A stretch of DNA of 64,000 bases, from assembly GCA_963710495.1 (NCBI GenBank), contig CAVQAI010000016.1, positions 124,001 through 188,000 on the forward strand, given 5' to 3'. Below, one piece after another: positions 14,786 to 24,129 of the stretch; position 1 is the stretch's first letter; each line of letters begins with the position of its first letter. The notes under the pieces are model-generated. The model saw only the letters and a list, made by a program, of their open reading frames with translations. It was not told where the DNA came from and ran no database searches. The position numbers and the translations under genes are program-made. The DNA comes from Bog-756 sp963710495 (GTDB lineage Bacteria > Actinomycetota > Acidimicrobiia > Acidimicrobiales > RAAP-2).

Positions 14786-17713
14786 CTACCCTCCGCTCGG
14801 CGAAGTGGTCGTGGTGGTCGTGGTGGTGGTCGGCGCCACCGTGCCACCGGTCAGCTGCTGGATCTGCTCCAGATCGCTCGCCAGGTTGTTGGTGTCCGTC
14901 TGGTAGGCACCCAGGTTTCCCGCCTTGAGGTCGGCGAGGGAGCGTTGGTACTGGGTCTGGGCGTCGTTCAACAACGATCGCACCTGGGGAGAGATCGCCC
15001 CGGACGAGCCGGTGCCTCCCGGCGTCGTCGACACGGGAGCATTGAACACGTCGACCAGGGCCTGTTGCAGCGTGCTGTCGATGGCGACCTGCTTGCCGTA
15101 GACGGCGATGACTTGTTGCAGCTCGGGAAATGCGTTCCGGGACGACTGCACGTAGAGCGGCTGGATGTAGAGCAGCGAGTCGGCCACCGGGATCATCAGG
15201 ACGTTCCCGAGCAGTGCGGAGGACCCGTTGGAGTTCAACAGTGTGATCTGACTTGACACCTTCGGGGTGGCGTCGATCTGAGCGGCCACGATCGAGGGGC
15301 CGTTGGGCGGGTTGTCGCGCGGCGTCACGAACATCTCGAGCTGCCCGTAGTGGCCCGGGTCGGACTGGCCCATCATGAATCCCGACAAGGTCTGGATCTG
15401 GCTCTGGGACGACACCGGGACGAATGCGTCGAGCAGCGTGAACGACTGCTGGAGCTGTCCCGGGTAGCGCATCACCTGGTAGATGGGCGCCATCCGCTGC
15501 ACCTGGCCGGTCGACACCACCTGGCCCTGGGCGTTGGTGGTCAGCGTGGTCGGCAGAGCCTGCGAGGGCGAGCCGGACCCGGGCGACGGTGACAGCGTCC
15601 ATGCGTCGGCCGCGCTGTAGAAGCTCTGGGCCCGGACGATGTGATAGCGCCCGAACATGGTGGCCTGCAGGGCGAAGATGTCCTCGGGGTACCGCAGGTG
15701 CGCGCGCAGCTCGGAGCTCATCTTGCTCGCCGGTGTGAACATGCCGGGGAAGGCCTTCTCGTAGGTCTCGATGATCGGATCGTGAGGGGTCATCACGTAG
15801 AAGGTCATCTTGCCGGTGTAGGCGTCGATGACCACCTTCACCGAGTTGCGGACATAGTTGAGGCTCTGGTTGAGCCCGCTCGTGCTGGGCAGGGCCCCGG
15901 TGTCGGCGTTCTGGGAGTAGGGGTAGTTGTCGGTGGTGGTGTAGGCGTCCTGCACCCAGTCGATGTGACCGCCGATGAGCACGGGGTACGGGTCGGCGTC
16001 GAGGCTGAGGAAGGGCGCGGCCTTGGACACCCGGGCCTGCACGCCGCGGTCGAACATGATGCGCGACTGGTCGGTGATCTGGTTGGAGATGATCAGGTTG
16101 AGATCGCTGAACCGCAGGGCGAACATGGCGCGGTCGAAGAAGTTCGACAACTTCACGCCCCCGGTGCCCGAGTAGTGGGTCTCGACGTTGGAGCCGCTGC
16201 TCAGCTGGAAGTCGATCTCGGGTTGCTTGGTGTTGGCCACCACGTAGCCGCTGTTGTTGAGTCCGAAGTAGATCGAGGGCTGGGTCACGGTCGGCAGTCC
16301 GCTGCTCGAGACCGGCGGGACGCCGCCCACGGCGAACGTCGGGTCGTTCCCCCCGGTGGAGCCGTTTGTCGTGGCCGTGTTGGCCGGCGACACGATCATG
16401 CCGTAGCCGTGGGTGTACTGGAGGGTGGTGTTGACCCACGACGTGGACGGGAGGTCGGCGTCGTTGATCTCCCGCACGCCCACCACTGCCGGGGTCTCCA
16501 CGCCGCCCACCTGGTACCGGTCGATCGAGAGGGCGTTGAACTGGTAGTAGGAGCGGAGGTCCTGCAGCTTGTCGTAGGTGGGCTTGGTCTGGGAGGGGTC
16601 CCACAGCCGGGCGTTGGCCAGGGTGTCGCTGTTGGCGGTGAGTTGTGCCGCGGTCAACGACGTGGAGGCGGGGTACGGCACCGTGGCCACCTTGTTGAGG
16701 TCCATCGCCGCCCGGGTGGCATCGATGTTGCGCTGGATGTAGGGCCGCTCCAGCGTGTTCTGGGCCGGGTTCACTTTGAGGGCCTGGACCGCCGCCGGGT
16801 AGATGGTGCCGGCCGTCAGGGCCACGAGGAACCAGAGCCCGACGCCGAGGATGGGGAGCGCCCAACCCTGGCGACGGATGTTGTAGATGAGCAGCACGGC
16901 GGCGGCCAGCGAGACCAGGATGAGGAGCTCGAGGGCGGGGAGCCGGGCGTGCACGTCGGTGTAGCCGGCGCCCTGGGAGTACCCGTTGCTGGAGAGGTCG
17001 AGATTGAACCGGGCCAGCCAGTACCCGACTGCCTTGACCAGGGCCAGCAGTCCGAGGATGACCGAGATGTGAGCCTTGACCGCCGGGCGCACCCTCGGCC
17101 GGGCCCCCTGTACCCGGATGCCGCCGTTGAGGTAGTGGCTGAGCACGGTGACGAGCAACACCACGAACAGGGCCACCAGGGTCCAGTGGACCAGGAACTG
17201 CTCGAAGGGCAGGGTGAAGACGAAATAGGCGATGTTGCGGTGGAACTGCGGATCCGACGACGGAAACGGTGTGCTGTTGTTGAACAGGATCCAGTTCTGC
17301 CACTGCCCGACGGCCTGGGACCCGACGATCAGGGACAGGACGGTCACCACGGCCACCCGCAGCCAGCGGGCGTAGGGCCCGATGATCTCCTGGTACCGCT
17401 TCACGAACTCGTCCTCGGCATCGAGTGAGGGGCCCCTCGGCGCCAGCCGCTCGGCAACGAGCAGGCTGGCCAGCAACATCACGGCGAAGATGGCGGCGAA
17501 GACCACGAGCAGCCCGAGCTTGATCTCGAGCAGCTTGACCCAGACGTTGTGCAACGAGACCGACGAGAACCACAACGCATCGGTATAGAAGACGGCAAAT
17601 GTCCGCAGCGAGGCGAACACGATGATCAGGATGATCAGCCCGATGATGATGCCCCGCCGTCGGCGCCGCGAGCCATGGCGCGGTGCCGGAGGCATGTCAG
17701 TCGGCTGGCGCAC
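14786..17713 (-). CDS. UPF0182-family multipass membrane protein
   Basis: A 975-residue protein of the UPF0182 family, normally about 950-1000 residues. Near the N-terminus a basic stretch precedes seven or so membrane segments (GIIIGLIILIIVFASLRTFA, LGLLVVFAAIFAVMLLASLL, and others up to about residue 310). A large extracytoplasmic domain follows, with blocks such as NPAQNTLERPYIQRNIDATR. The C-terminus ends in a run of ten Thr and SPSGG, likely exposed outside the cell. The function of the family is unknown; in mycobacteria the homologue also sits next to a YlbL-type protease gene. Start: GTG 17713 (ATG 17695 is possible). It lies 9 bp downstream of the DivIVA gene and is probably co-transcribed with it. 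Confidence 0.9.
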   Translation of the reverse strand: MRQPTDMPPAPRHGSRRRRRGIIIGLIILIIVFASLRTFAVFYTDALWFSSVSLHNVWVKLLEIKLGLLVVFAAIFAVMLLASLLVAERLAPRGPSLDAEDEFVKRYQEIIGPYARWLRVAVVTVLSLIVGSQAVGQWQNWILFNNSTPFPSSDPQFHRNIAYFVFTLPFEQFLVHWTLVALFVVLLVTVLSHYLNGGIRVQGARPRVRPAVKAHISVILGLLALVKAVGYWLARFNLDLSSNGYSQGAGYTDVHARLPALELLILVSLAAAVLLIYNIRRQGWALPILGVGLWFLVALTAGTIYPAAVQALKVNPAQNTLERPYIQRNIDATRAAMDLNKVATVPYPASTSLTAAQLTANSDTLANARLWDPSQTKPTYDKLQDLRSYYQFNALSIDRYQVGGVETPAVVGVREINDADLPSTSWVNTTLQYTHGYGMIVSPANTATTNGSTGGNDPTFAVGGVPPVSSSGLPTVTQPSIYFGLNNSGYVVANTKQPEIDFQLSSGSNVETHYSGTGGVKLSNFFDRAMFALRFSDLNLIISNQITDQSRIMFDRGVQARVSKAAPFLSLDADPYPVLIGGHIDWVQDAYTTTDNYPYSQNADTGALPSTSGLNQSLNYVRNSVKVVIDAYTGKMTFYVMTPHDPIIETYEKAFPGMFTPASKMSSELRAHLRYPEDIFALQATMFGRYHIVRAQSFYSAADAWTLSPSPGSGSPSQALPTTLTTNAQGQVVSTGQVQRMAPIYQVMRYPGQLQQSFTLLDAFVPVSSQSQIQTLSGFMMGQSDPGHYGQLEMFVTPRDNPPNGPSIVAAQIDATPKVSSQITLLNSNGSSALLGNVLMIPVADSLLYIQPLYVQSSRNAFPELQQVIAVYGKQVAIDSTLQQALVDVFNAPVSTTPGGTGSSGAISPQVRSLLNDAQTQYQRSLADLKAGNLGAYQTDTNNLASDLEQIQQLTGGTVAPTTTTTTTTTSPSGG

Positions 17714-17722
17714 GGGAGCAGC

Positions 17723-19696
17723 CTAGGTGGCGGCGACGGCCAACAGGCATCGACAGCCAGGATGGGCGGGGGGATGCCGGTGGCCGGTCGGGAACTCCTC
17801 GTCCGGTTGCAATGATCCGTTCAGGCCGTTGTCCTCGCAATCAGGGCACGGCACGTCTCCCGTGCCGGGGTCCGACACCCATTCGAGTGCCACCGTCTTC
17901 TTGCCCTTGGTCGCCGCGATGGTCCCCGCCGAAAAGGCCGCCACCACGTGGTCGCCGGCCAGTCGCTCGATGCGCTCACCCTTCCACTCCCGGAAGGCCG
18001 ATCCGACGTGCTCGGCCACGACCGCTTCGTCTGCCTCGGCGAGCCCGTCGTCATCGGTGAGGCGACGCCGCAACGGGCCGATGATCGCCTCCGCCAAGCC
18101 GTGGGCGATCCCGATCAGCTCGTCGAGGGCAAGCTTCGGCGGTTTCTTCGTCCCGGCGAAGGTCACGCCGGCCTCGGCGGCCTCCTCGAGGATGGGCAGG
18201 GCCGCAGTGGCATAGGCGTCGGTCTGTTCGGTGAGGTCCGGGAGCAGGTCCGCCGACCACCGCGACCCCTTCGAGCGCAGGGCGTCGAGGAGCTCGTTCT
18301 GGTCGTCCTGGAGGGTGCGCTTGAGGCGACGAGACAGGGACTTGACGATGGGGGTGATGAGCTCGTCGCGCCGGATGGCCAGGGGGTTGCGCTCATCCGG
18401 GGGGCCTTCGGTGGCGGCGTCACCGGGTTCCCCCGGTTCCCCGGCGACGGGGCCCTCCCCGGTGTCGGCCTGGGCGGCACCGCCGGCCGGGCCGGCCGCT
18501 CCGGCATCCGGTTCGGGGGCCGGGCCGGCCGAGACGGGCTCCTTCTCGCCCGGCTCGGGCCGGGCCGGCGCGGCCGCATCAGGCTCGGCGCCCGCCTCCT
18601 CGACCGGCTCCTCCTCCCGGGCCGCCCGGATCTTGGCGAAGAGGGCCTGGACCGGCGACGAGCCGTTGGCGCCGGCGCCGAACTCGCCGGCCGGGTCCGC
18701 CGTTGGGGTCGCGGCCGCCACCACTTCGAGGACTTCGACCACCTCGACCTCCTCGGTGACCTTGTCCTCGGTGATGACGTCGGTGGTGACGTCGGTGGTG
18801 ACGTCGGTGGTGACCTCCACGACCTCGACCGCGCTGACGACCCCGATCCCCGGGCCGGCGGGCACCTCCGGGGCCGGGACGGCGGACTCCTCCTCGGCCA
18901 GCAGGAGCGCCGCCAATTCCTCGGGCGGACCGTCGTCGGGCCGCTCCAGCGCCTCGCGTCCTGCCGCCTCGGCGGCCAGGCGGGCATTGTCCTCTGCCGC
19001 GAACAGGTCGTCGGCGATGATGTCGACCGAGCGACGCACGTCCTTGACCGTCTCGGCGAGTCGCTCGCGGCCCGCCCGGAGCTGCTCGATCTGCGCATGG
19101 AGCACCTTGCGGCGCTTCGACAGGTCGGCCAACACCCGGGTCCGCAGCCCCTGCGCCTCGTCCACCATGGCCCGGCACTGCTCGCGGGCCTGCAACAACA
19201 TCTCCTCGGCCTCGAGCCGGGCCGCCTCGAGATGCGCGTTGGCCTGCAGCAGGGCTCGCTCACGGAGCTCGTTGGCCGCGTCCTCGGACTCGACGGCCAG
19301 CTGGGCCAGGCGGCTCTCGGTCTGGGCGCGGGTGTGCTCGATCTCCTCGTGCGCCTCGGTCAGCAAGCGGTTGGACTCCGCCTCGGACTTGGCCACCATT
19401 TCGGCGGCGGCCTCGTGCGCGCTGTGGAGCACCCTGGCCGTCTCGCTGCCCACCGCCGCCGACAAGGTGGCATCGTCGAGCACGGGGTGGGCCGCTCGGT
19501 ACTCGGCCTCGGCCACCTCGCGGAGGAGCTGGTCCTCGCGCTCGGCGAGGCCCTGGAGGCCCACGGCGATCGACTCGAGGTAGGCACGGACCTCGGAGGT
19601 GTCGTACCCCCGGCGCACCGAGCCGAACGAGTGCCGCGCCACCTCGTCTGGAGCCAGGTGGGAGGAGGAGATGCTGACCCGTCGTTCCTCTGGCAT
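17723..19696 (-). CDS. DivIVA-domain coiled-coil protein with a phage MuF-like C-terminus
   Basis: A 657-residue protein. Residues ~10-45 form the DivIVA membrane/curvature domain (FGSVRRGYDTSEVRAYLESI). Residues ~50-260 are a long coiled coil. An acidic, Pro/Ala-rich linker follows, including a four-fold TTDV repeat. Residues ~440-657 form a separate domain ending in CPDC (C617, C620), an FPTGHRHPPAHPGCRC segment (H645, C648, C650) and a short hydrophobic tail. This Cys/His pattern, with a Trp-x-x-Asp lead-in, matches the end of phage minor-head (MuF/SPP1 gp7-like) domains and probably binds zinc. DivIVA proteins mark cell poles and septa and recruit envelope machinery. Such a fusion is unusual. 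It sits between YlbL-type and UPF0182 genes on the same strand. Confidence 0.85.
   Translation of the reverse strand: MPEERRVSISSSHLAPDEVARHSFGSVRRGYDTSEVRAYLESIAVGLQGLAEREDQLLREVAEAEYRAAHPVLDDATLSAAVGSETARVLHSAHEAAAEMVAKSEAESNRLLTEAHEEIEHTRAQTESRLAQLAVESEDAANELRERALLQANAHLEAARLEAEEMLLQAREQCRAMVDEAQGLRTRVLADLSKRRKVLHAQIEQLRAGRERLAETVKDVRRSVDIIADDLFAAEDNARLAAEAAGREALERPDDGPPEELAALLLAEEESAVPAPEVPAGPGIGVVSAVEVVEVTTDVTTDVTTDVITEDKVTEEVEVVEVLEVVAAATPTADPAGEFGAGANGSSPVQALFAKIRAAREEEPVEEAGAEPDAAAPARPEPGEKEPVSAGPAPEPDAGAAGPAGGAAQADTGEGPVAGEPGEPGDAATEGPPDERNPLAIRRDELITPIVKSLSRRLKRTLQDDQNELLDALRSKGSRWSADLLPDLTEQTDAYATAALPILEEAAEAGVTFAGTKKPPKLALDELIGIAHGLAEAIIGPLRRRLTDDDGLAEADEAVVAEHVGSAFREWKGERIERLAGDHVVAAFSAGTIAATKGKKTVALEWVSDPGTGDVPCPDCEDNGLNGSLQPDEEFPTGHRHPPAHPGCRCLLAVAAT
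18769..18816. repeat. Four 12-bp tandem repeats inside the DivIVA gene
   Basis: Units of CGGTGGTGACGT (first copy with one change, last copy ending CT) run head to tail and encode the Thr-Thr-Asp-Val repeat of the linker. The repeat keeps the frame, so copy-number changes would only lengthen or shorten the acidic linker. Confidence 0.85.
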
Positions 19697-19732
19697 GGGC
19701 GAAAGCCTACGACTGTCGGTCCTCGGAACCGG

Positions 19733-20944
19733 TCATCCCGTCACACCGGCCGCCGGCGACGTCGAGTGGGCCGCCGGGACCGACCCGCCGTGCGCGGCCA
19801 GCACGGCCAGCGCCTGATCCAGGGTGGATACGGCGTAGATGTGGAGGCCCGGTCGGTCCTTGGACATGGCGTCCTTGAACTCCTGGGGTGGCACGAGGAA
19901 GATCGTCGCTCCGGCGTTCTCGACCGCCACCGTCTTCTGGGGCACCCCGCCAACCGGCCCCACGTTGCCCTGGCTGTCGATGGTCCCGGTGACCGCCACC
20001 GTGTGGTTGCCGGTCACCGAGTCGCCGGTCAGGGCATCGATGACCCCGAGGGTCATGGCCAGCCCGGCGGACGGCCCGCCGATGTTGGTCACATCGATGC
20101 TCACCGGGAACGGGTAGGTGTAGTCGACCTGGTCCTCGGGCTGGATGCCGAGGTCGAGGGTGGCCATCTGCCCGCCCCCGACATCGACCGTGGTGCTCTT
20201 CAATGTCAACGGCACCGGCGCGGGGGGCGCCGAGCCGCCCCGGCGCACGGTGAGCGTGATCGCCTGACCCGAATGGAAATGGTGCAGGGTGGTGGTGAGG
20301 GCAAGTGCCGTCGGCGTGGCCGTGCCGTCGACGGCGGTGACGACGTCACCCACATTGAGGGCGCCGTAGGCCGGCGTGCCGGGATAGGTCCCGAAGATCA
20401 CGGCACCCGACGCAGTGGCGTCGACCGTGTAGCCCAGCCGCCGGAGGGCGGCCGTCTTGGCCGCCGCCTCGGCCTGGGACATCTCGAGGTTCCCTTGGGC
20501 GTCGAGCTGCGAGGGCGGTGTCCCACCGGTGACGTCCTCCAGCGGCTCGAGGGATGTGTCCCCCTGGAGCCGGTAGAACAGGTAGGAGAGCGCGGTGACC
20601 CGGCCGATCTCGACATCGGTCAGCAGCACCGGATGGGTCACCGGGTGGTTCCGGTCCGGTGGGACCTTGATGAACTGCTGGACCGACTGGGCCGACCCCG
20701 GCTGGAGGGCGTAGTAGTTGAGGTTCCAACGGGATGCGGTGGCCACCACCACCACGACCAGGATGAGCAGGATCCAGGGCCACAGCCGGCGACGCCGTCG
20801 CCTCGAGGCGACGGTGGGTGGGGTCGTCGCCGGGCCGGCCGGTGCAACGGCGGCCGGCCCCGGTGGCGCGTCCATGCCGACCGGGAGCCCGTCGGGGGCG
20901 GACGCAGGGGCCGGCGTCCGCACGGGGTCGTGGTCTTCAGTCAT
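19733..20944 (-). CDS. YlbL-type membrane protease (PDZ plus Lon-like S16 domain)
   Basis: A 403-residue protein. A Pro/Ala-rich, then Arg-rich N-terminus precedes one membrane segment (LWPWILLILVVVVVATASRW). A PDZ domain (GALNVGDVVTAVDGTATPT) and a Lon-type proteolytic domain lie outside the membrane. The Ser-Lys dyad is visible: Ser in GGPSAGLAMTLGVID and Lys in GPVGGVPQKTVAVENAGA. In Bacillus YlbL and its actinobacterial homologues this layout gives a membrane-anchored extracytoplasmic protease. DivIVA starts 36 bp downstream and UPF0182 follows, so this is likely the first gene of a three-gene envelope operon. It is divergent from the HEAT-repeat gene. Confidence 0.88.
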   Translation of the reverse strand: MTEDHDPVRTPAPASAPDGLPVGMDAPPGPAAVAPAGPATTPPTVASRRRRRRLWPWILLILVVVVVATASRWNLNYYALQPGSAQSVQQFIKVPPDRNHPVTHPVLLTDVEIGRVTALSYLFYRLQGDTSLEPLEDVTGGTPPSQLDAQGNLEMSQAEAAAKTAALRRLGYTVDATASGAVIFGTYPGTPAYGALNVGDVVTAVDGTATPTALALTTTLHHFHSGQAITLTVRRGGSAPPAPVPLTLKSTTVDVGGGQMATLDLGIQPEDQVDYTYPFPVSIDVTNIGGPSAGLAMTLGVIDALTGDSVTGNHTVAVTGTIDSQGNVGPVGGVPQKTVAVENAGATIFLVPPQEFKDAMSKDRPGLHIYAVSTLDQALAVLAAHGGSVPAAHSTSPAAGVTG

Positions 20945-21007
20945 AGTGGTGCGGTGGCTGCTCCCGGGTCACCCGGTGTGTCGGCGGCCGGGGAACCGGG
21001 CTCGCCG

Positions 21008-21628
21008 ATGCAGCCTGCCACGGAACCTCCCGACCCGGCCGTCACCGAGCGGCGGCGCCAGGTGGCACTGGCCGGGCACCACGGCGACGAGTCCTCGGCC
21101 CGCCTCGGGCTGGCCGATGGCGCTCCGGCCGTCCGGAGCACGGCGCTCGGCGCCCTGGCCCGGCTCGGCGCCCTGACCGACGGGGACCTGCGGAGCGCTC
21201 TGGTCGACCCGGCCGCGGCGGTGCGCCGCCGTGGCTGCGAGCTGGCCGCCGGTCACGTCGGGATCGACCTCGGCGCAGCATTGGAGGATGCCGACCCCGG
21301 GGTGGTGGAGATGGCCGCCTGGGCGGCGGGCGAACAGGCCCGACCCGCCTACGTCCCGGCGCTCAGCGCGCTGGCCTCGTCGACCGGCGGCCACCACGAC
21401 CCGATGTGCCGGGAAGCGGCGGTGGCGGCGCTCGGGGCCATCGGCGACCCGGCCGGGCTGCCCGCCGTGGTGGGCGCGCTGGAGGACAAGCCGGCCATCC
21501 GGCGGCGCGCCGCGGTGGCCCTGGCCGCCTTCGAGGGCCCTGAAGTCGAGACCGCCCTGCGCCGGTGCCTCGAGGACCGCGACTGGCAGGTGCGCCAGGT
21601 GGCCGAAGACCTCCTGGCGATCGAGTAG
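21008..21628 (+). CDS. HEAT-repeat protein
   Basis: A 206-residue protein made of about five HEAT/PBS-lyase-type repeats of ~30 residues, with recurring A-V-R and ALG elements (DGAPAVRSTALGALARLGAL, DPAAAVRRRGCELAAG, REAAVAALGAIGDPAGL, DKPAIRRRAAVALAAFEGPE, DRDWQVRQVAEDLLAIE). Such solenoids are protein-protein adaptors; no enzymatic function is implied. ATG 21008 is used; GTG 20954 is an alternative that would bring the start to within 10 bp of the divergent YlbL-type start. The partner is unknown. Confidence 0.75.
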   Translation: MQPATEPPDPAVTERRRQVALAGHHGDESSARLGLADGAPAVRSTALGALARLGALTDGDLRSALVDPAAAVRRRGCELAAGHVGIDLGAALEDADPGVVEMAAWAAGEQARPAYVPALSALASSTGGHHDPMCREAAVAALGAIGDPAGLPAVVGALEDKPAIRRRAAVALAAFEGPEVETALRRCLEDRDWQVRQVAEDLLAIE

Positions 21629-21665
21629 GCGCGCCGGCCCCGCGGCGGCGGAGGCGGACCCGGGC

Positions 21666-22679
21666 TCAGCTCTCGGCGGCGGCGAAGATGGGGCGCAGGC
21701 TGTCGAACGAGTCGAGGCAGAGACCAGCGCCGACGACCACGCATTCGAGCGGGGTGGCCACCAGATGGACCGGCACCTCGGTCTCGTCGGCGAGCTTGTT
21801 GGCCAGGCCCCGCAGCATCGCTCCCCCACCCACCAGGTGGATGCCCTCGAAGATGATGTCCTGGGCCAGCTCCGGGGGGGACTCGCCGAGACACTCGACG
21901 ACCGTCGCCACGATCTGCTCGACCTGGTCCCGCAACGCATAGCGGATCTCCTCCGGCGAGAGGATGACCGTCTTCGGCAGCCCTGTCGTCACCTCGCGGC
22001 CCCTGACCTCCGCCTTCAGCTCGTCGGCGTAGGGCAGGGCGGAGCCGATGGCCATCTTCAGCTCCTCCCCGGTCCGCTCGCCGATGGCGATGCCGTGTTC
22101 GTGGCGCACGTAGTGCTGGATGGCGGCATCCATGTCGAAACCGCCGCACCGGATGGCATGGGAGGTGACCACGCCGCCGAGGGAGATCACCGCCGTCTCG
22201 GTGGTGCCGCCACCGACATCCACCACCATGTTGCCGACCGGCTCGTTGATGTCCAACCCGGCGCCGATGGCCGCCGCCATGGGCTGCTCGATGAGGTGGG
22301 CCGCCGAGGCCCCGGCCCGGCGCGCCGCCTCTTTCACGGCCCGGCGCTCGACCGAGGTGATGGCCGAAGGAACGCAGATCAACACGCGGGGACGGTTGAG
22401 CTTGGAGATGCCCGCCCGCCGGAGCAGGAGGCGGATCATCCGCTCGGTGATGTCGAAGTCGGTGATGGCCCCCATCCGCAAGGGGCGGACCGCCACGATG
22501 TAGCCCGGTGTCCGGCCGATCATCTTCCAGGCCTCGTTGCCGACCGCCAGCACCTCGTGGGTCCTGGTGTTGAGGGCGATGACCGTCGGCTGGTTCAACA
22601 CGATCCCCTTGCCCTTGGCGTAGACGAGGGTGTTGGCCGTCCCGAGGTCGATCGCGAGGTCCCGAGCCACGCCCGTCAT
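21666..22679 (-). CDS. mreB: Rod-shape determining protein MreB
   Basis: A 337-residue actin-fold ATPase. Phosphate 1 is DLAIDLGTANTLVYAKG, phosphate 2 is VVDVGGGTTETAVISLGG, and the adenosine motif is IHLVGGGAMLRGLANKL. Length and motifs are those of MreB/Mbl. It polymerises along the inner membrane and guides elongation-mode peptidoglycan synthesis. The usual mreC and mreD partners do not follow; the neighbour downstream is the convergent HEAT gene and upstream is a divergent degenerate HtrA. A solitary mreB is common in actinobacteria, and its role may be limited to particular growth stages. Confidence 0.95.
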   Translation of the reverse strand: MTGVARDLAIDLGTANTLVYAKGKGIVLNQPTVIALNTRTHEVLAVGNEAWKMIGRTPGYIVAVRPLRMGAITDFDITERMIRLLLRRAGISKLNRPRVLICVPSAITSVERRAVKEAARRAGASAAHLIEQPMAAAIGAGLDINEPVGNMVVDVGGGTTETAVISLGGVVTSHAIRCGGFDMDAAIQHYVRHEHGIAIGERTGEELKMAIGSALPYADELKAEVRGREVTTGLPKTVILSPEEIRYALRDQVEQIVATVVECLGESPPELAQDIIFEGIHLVGGGAMLRGLANKLADETEVPVHLVATPLECVVVGAGLCLDSFDSLRPIFAAAES

Positions 22680-22785
22680 CGTAGGGCCACGGTGTCAAGG
22701 GGCCGGTTTCGAGCCGGTGGGATCGACCTCCCGCCGGCCTCCGGACGTGGCGACCTCCCATCGGGCGAGCGCGTCGGTAACCTCC

Positions 22786-24105
22786 ATGACCGTGAACGAG
22801 GAGGACCGAGGCGGCCCGGATGACCCTGGTGACGAGTGGTGGGACGACGCCGACGGGGAGGGCCAGCGCGGCTGGATCTCGCCCGATGACCGGCTGTGGC
22901 GCCATCCGTCGGAGTCCCGAGCCCAGCCGGGCACGAGCGCCGGCGCGGCGGCCGGGCCGGCGGTCCTCGGTGCACCGCCCGTTCGCCTCCGGTCCGGTGC
23001 GTGGCTCGTCGGGGGGGCCACCGCCTGCGTGGTCCTGGCCCTGGTGGCCACGGGTCTCGTCATCATCACGGTCGGCTCGTCCGACCAGGCGGACACGGGC
23101 GGCCCGGCCCGGGTGGCCTCCCTGCTCGGCGTGCCCACCACCGAGGCCGGGATGAGCGGGATGCCCGAGGCCGCCGCCATCGCCGGCATGGTGTCGGCAG
23201 CCAAGCCGTCGGTGGTGGCCGTGAGCGCGGCGATGGCCACCGGCAGGCAAGCCGGGACGGGCATCGTGGCCGAGTCCGGCGGCATCATCGTGACCGCGTC
23301 CCAGCTCGTGTCCGGAGCGAGGGCCGTCACCGTCATCGAGACGAACGGAGCCCGCCAATCGGCCGACATCGTCGGGATCGACTCGCCTTCGGGTCTGGCC
23401 GTCCTCCGCATCGCCGACGACCTTCCGGCCGCCAACTTCACCGTCGCCGATCCCCCCATCGACTCGGTCGGCGTCGCCATGGCGCTCCGCACCCGACCGA
23501 GCACCGGCACACCGCCGTCGCCCAAGGTCTACGCCGGAACCGTGGCCTCCGCCGGCCGCGCCGCCGGCTCGGACGAGGCCACTCGTCAGCTGTCGGCGTC
23601 GGTTGTCGACGCGCCATTGGCCGGTGACGACCTCGGTTGCCCTTTGCTCGATACGGCCGGTCACGTGGCCGGGATGCTGGAATGGACCGGGCCGAGCGGC
23701 GGATCGACGGCGGCCGTGTTCCTCCCCGCCGAGGTGGTCCTCGGTGTGGCCCAGCAGTTGGTCACGTCCGGCGAGGTGGACCACGGTTGGCTGGGGGTCG
23801 AGACCAGCGACGTCGACACCGCCAACCCCGTGACGGTGCAGACGGCCACGACGTCGGCCGGAACGCCCCTCGACGGGGCGCGGCTCGACTCGGTGGATCA
23901 GAACAGCCCGGCCGCCGAGGCCGGACTGGAGGCGGGCGACGTCGTCATCGGCATCGACGGGAGCCCGGTCCACTCCAAATCGGAGCTCGCCGCCCGCCTG
24001 TACCCCGATCCCCCGGATACCACGGTCCGTCTGAGCGTGGTGCGAGACGGGACGACCATCACGCTGCCGGTGGTCCTCGCCGCCGGGAGCTCCGACGCGT
24101 CGTGA
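22786..24105 (+). CDS. Degenerate (catalytically dead) HtrA-like protein with PDZ domain
   Basis: A 439-residue protein: a charged N-terminus (~60 residues), one membrane segment (ACVVLALVATGLVIITVG), a trypsin-like fold (~130-330) and a C-terminal PDZ domain (SPAAEAGLEAGDVVIGIDG). All three catalytic positions of HtrA are replaced. The His of the TxxHVV block is Gln173 (VTASQLVSG). The Asp of the DLAVL block is Gly203 (SPSGLAVLRI). The GNSGGP serine is Leu283 (DDLGCPLLD). The fold elements around them are intact, so this looks like a retained pseudo-protease that might bind peptides or regulate an active HtrA. ATG 22786 is divergent from mreB. An intact HtrA lies at 25801-27261. Confidence 0.83.
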   Translation: MTVNEEDRGGPDDPGDEWWDDADGEGQRGWISPDDRLWRHPSESRAQPGTSAGAAAGPAVLGAPPVRLRSGAWLVGGATACVVLALVATGLVIITVGSSDQADTGGPARVASLLGVPTTEAGMSGMPEAAAIAGMVSAAKPSVVAVSAAMATGRQAGTGIVAESGGIIVTASQLVSGARAVTVIETNGARQSADIVGIDSPSGLAVLRIADDLPAANFTVADPPIDSVGVAMALRTRPSTGTPPSPKVYAGTVASAGRAAGSDEATRQLSASVVDAPLAGDDLGCPLLDTAGHVAGMLEWTGPSGGSTAAVFLPAEVVLGVAQQLVTSGEVDHGWLGVETSDVDTANPVTVQTATTSAGTPLDGARLDSVDQNSPAAEAGLEAGDVVIGIDGSPVHSKSELAARLYPDPPDTTVRLSVVRDGTTITLPVVLAAGSSDAS

Positions 24106-24129
24106 GGTGACGCCCCGCCGTAGCATGGG

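Noticed and set aside
18769..18816. Short tandem repeats considered as a CRISPR-like array
   Set aside because: Units are 12 bp with no spacers and are in-frame coding repeats of a Thr-Thr-Asp-Val linker.
17948..21007. A very long plus-strand open frame opposite DivIVA and the YlbL-type protease, running into the HEAT gene
   Set aside because: It is the antisense shadow of two GC-rich genes with clear domains. Only its last ~206 codons (the HEAT protein) show a family pattern.
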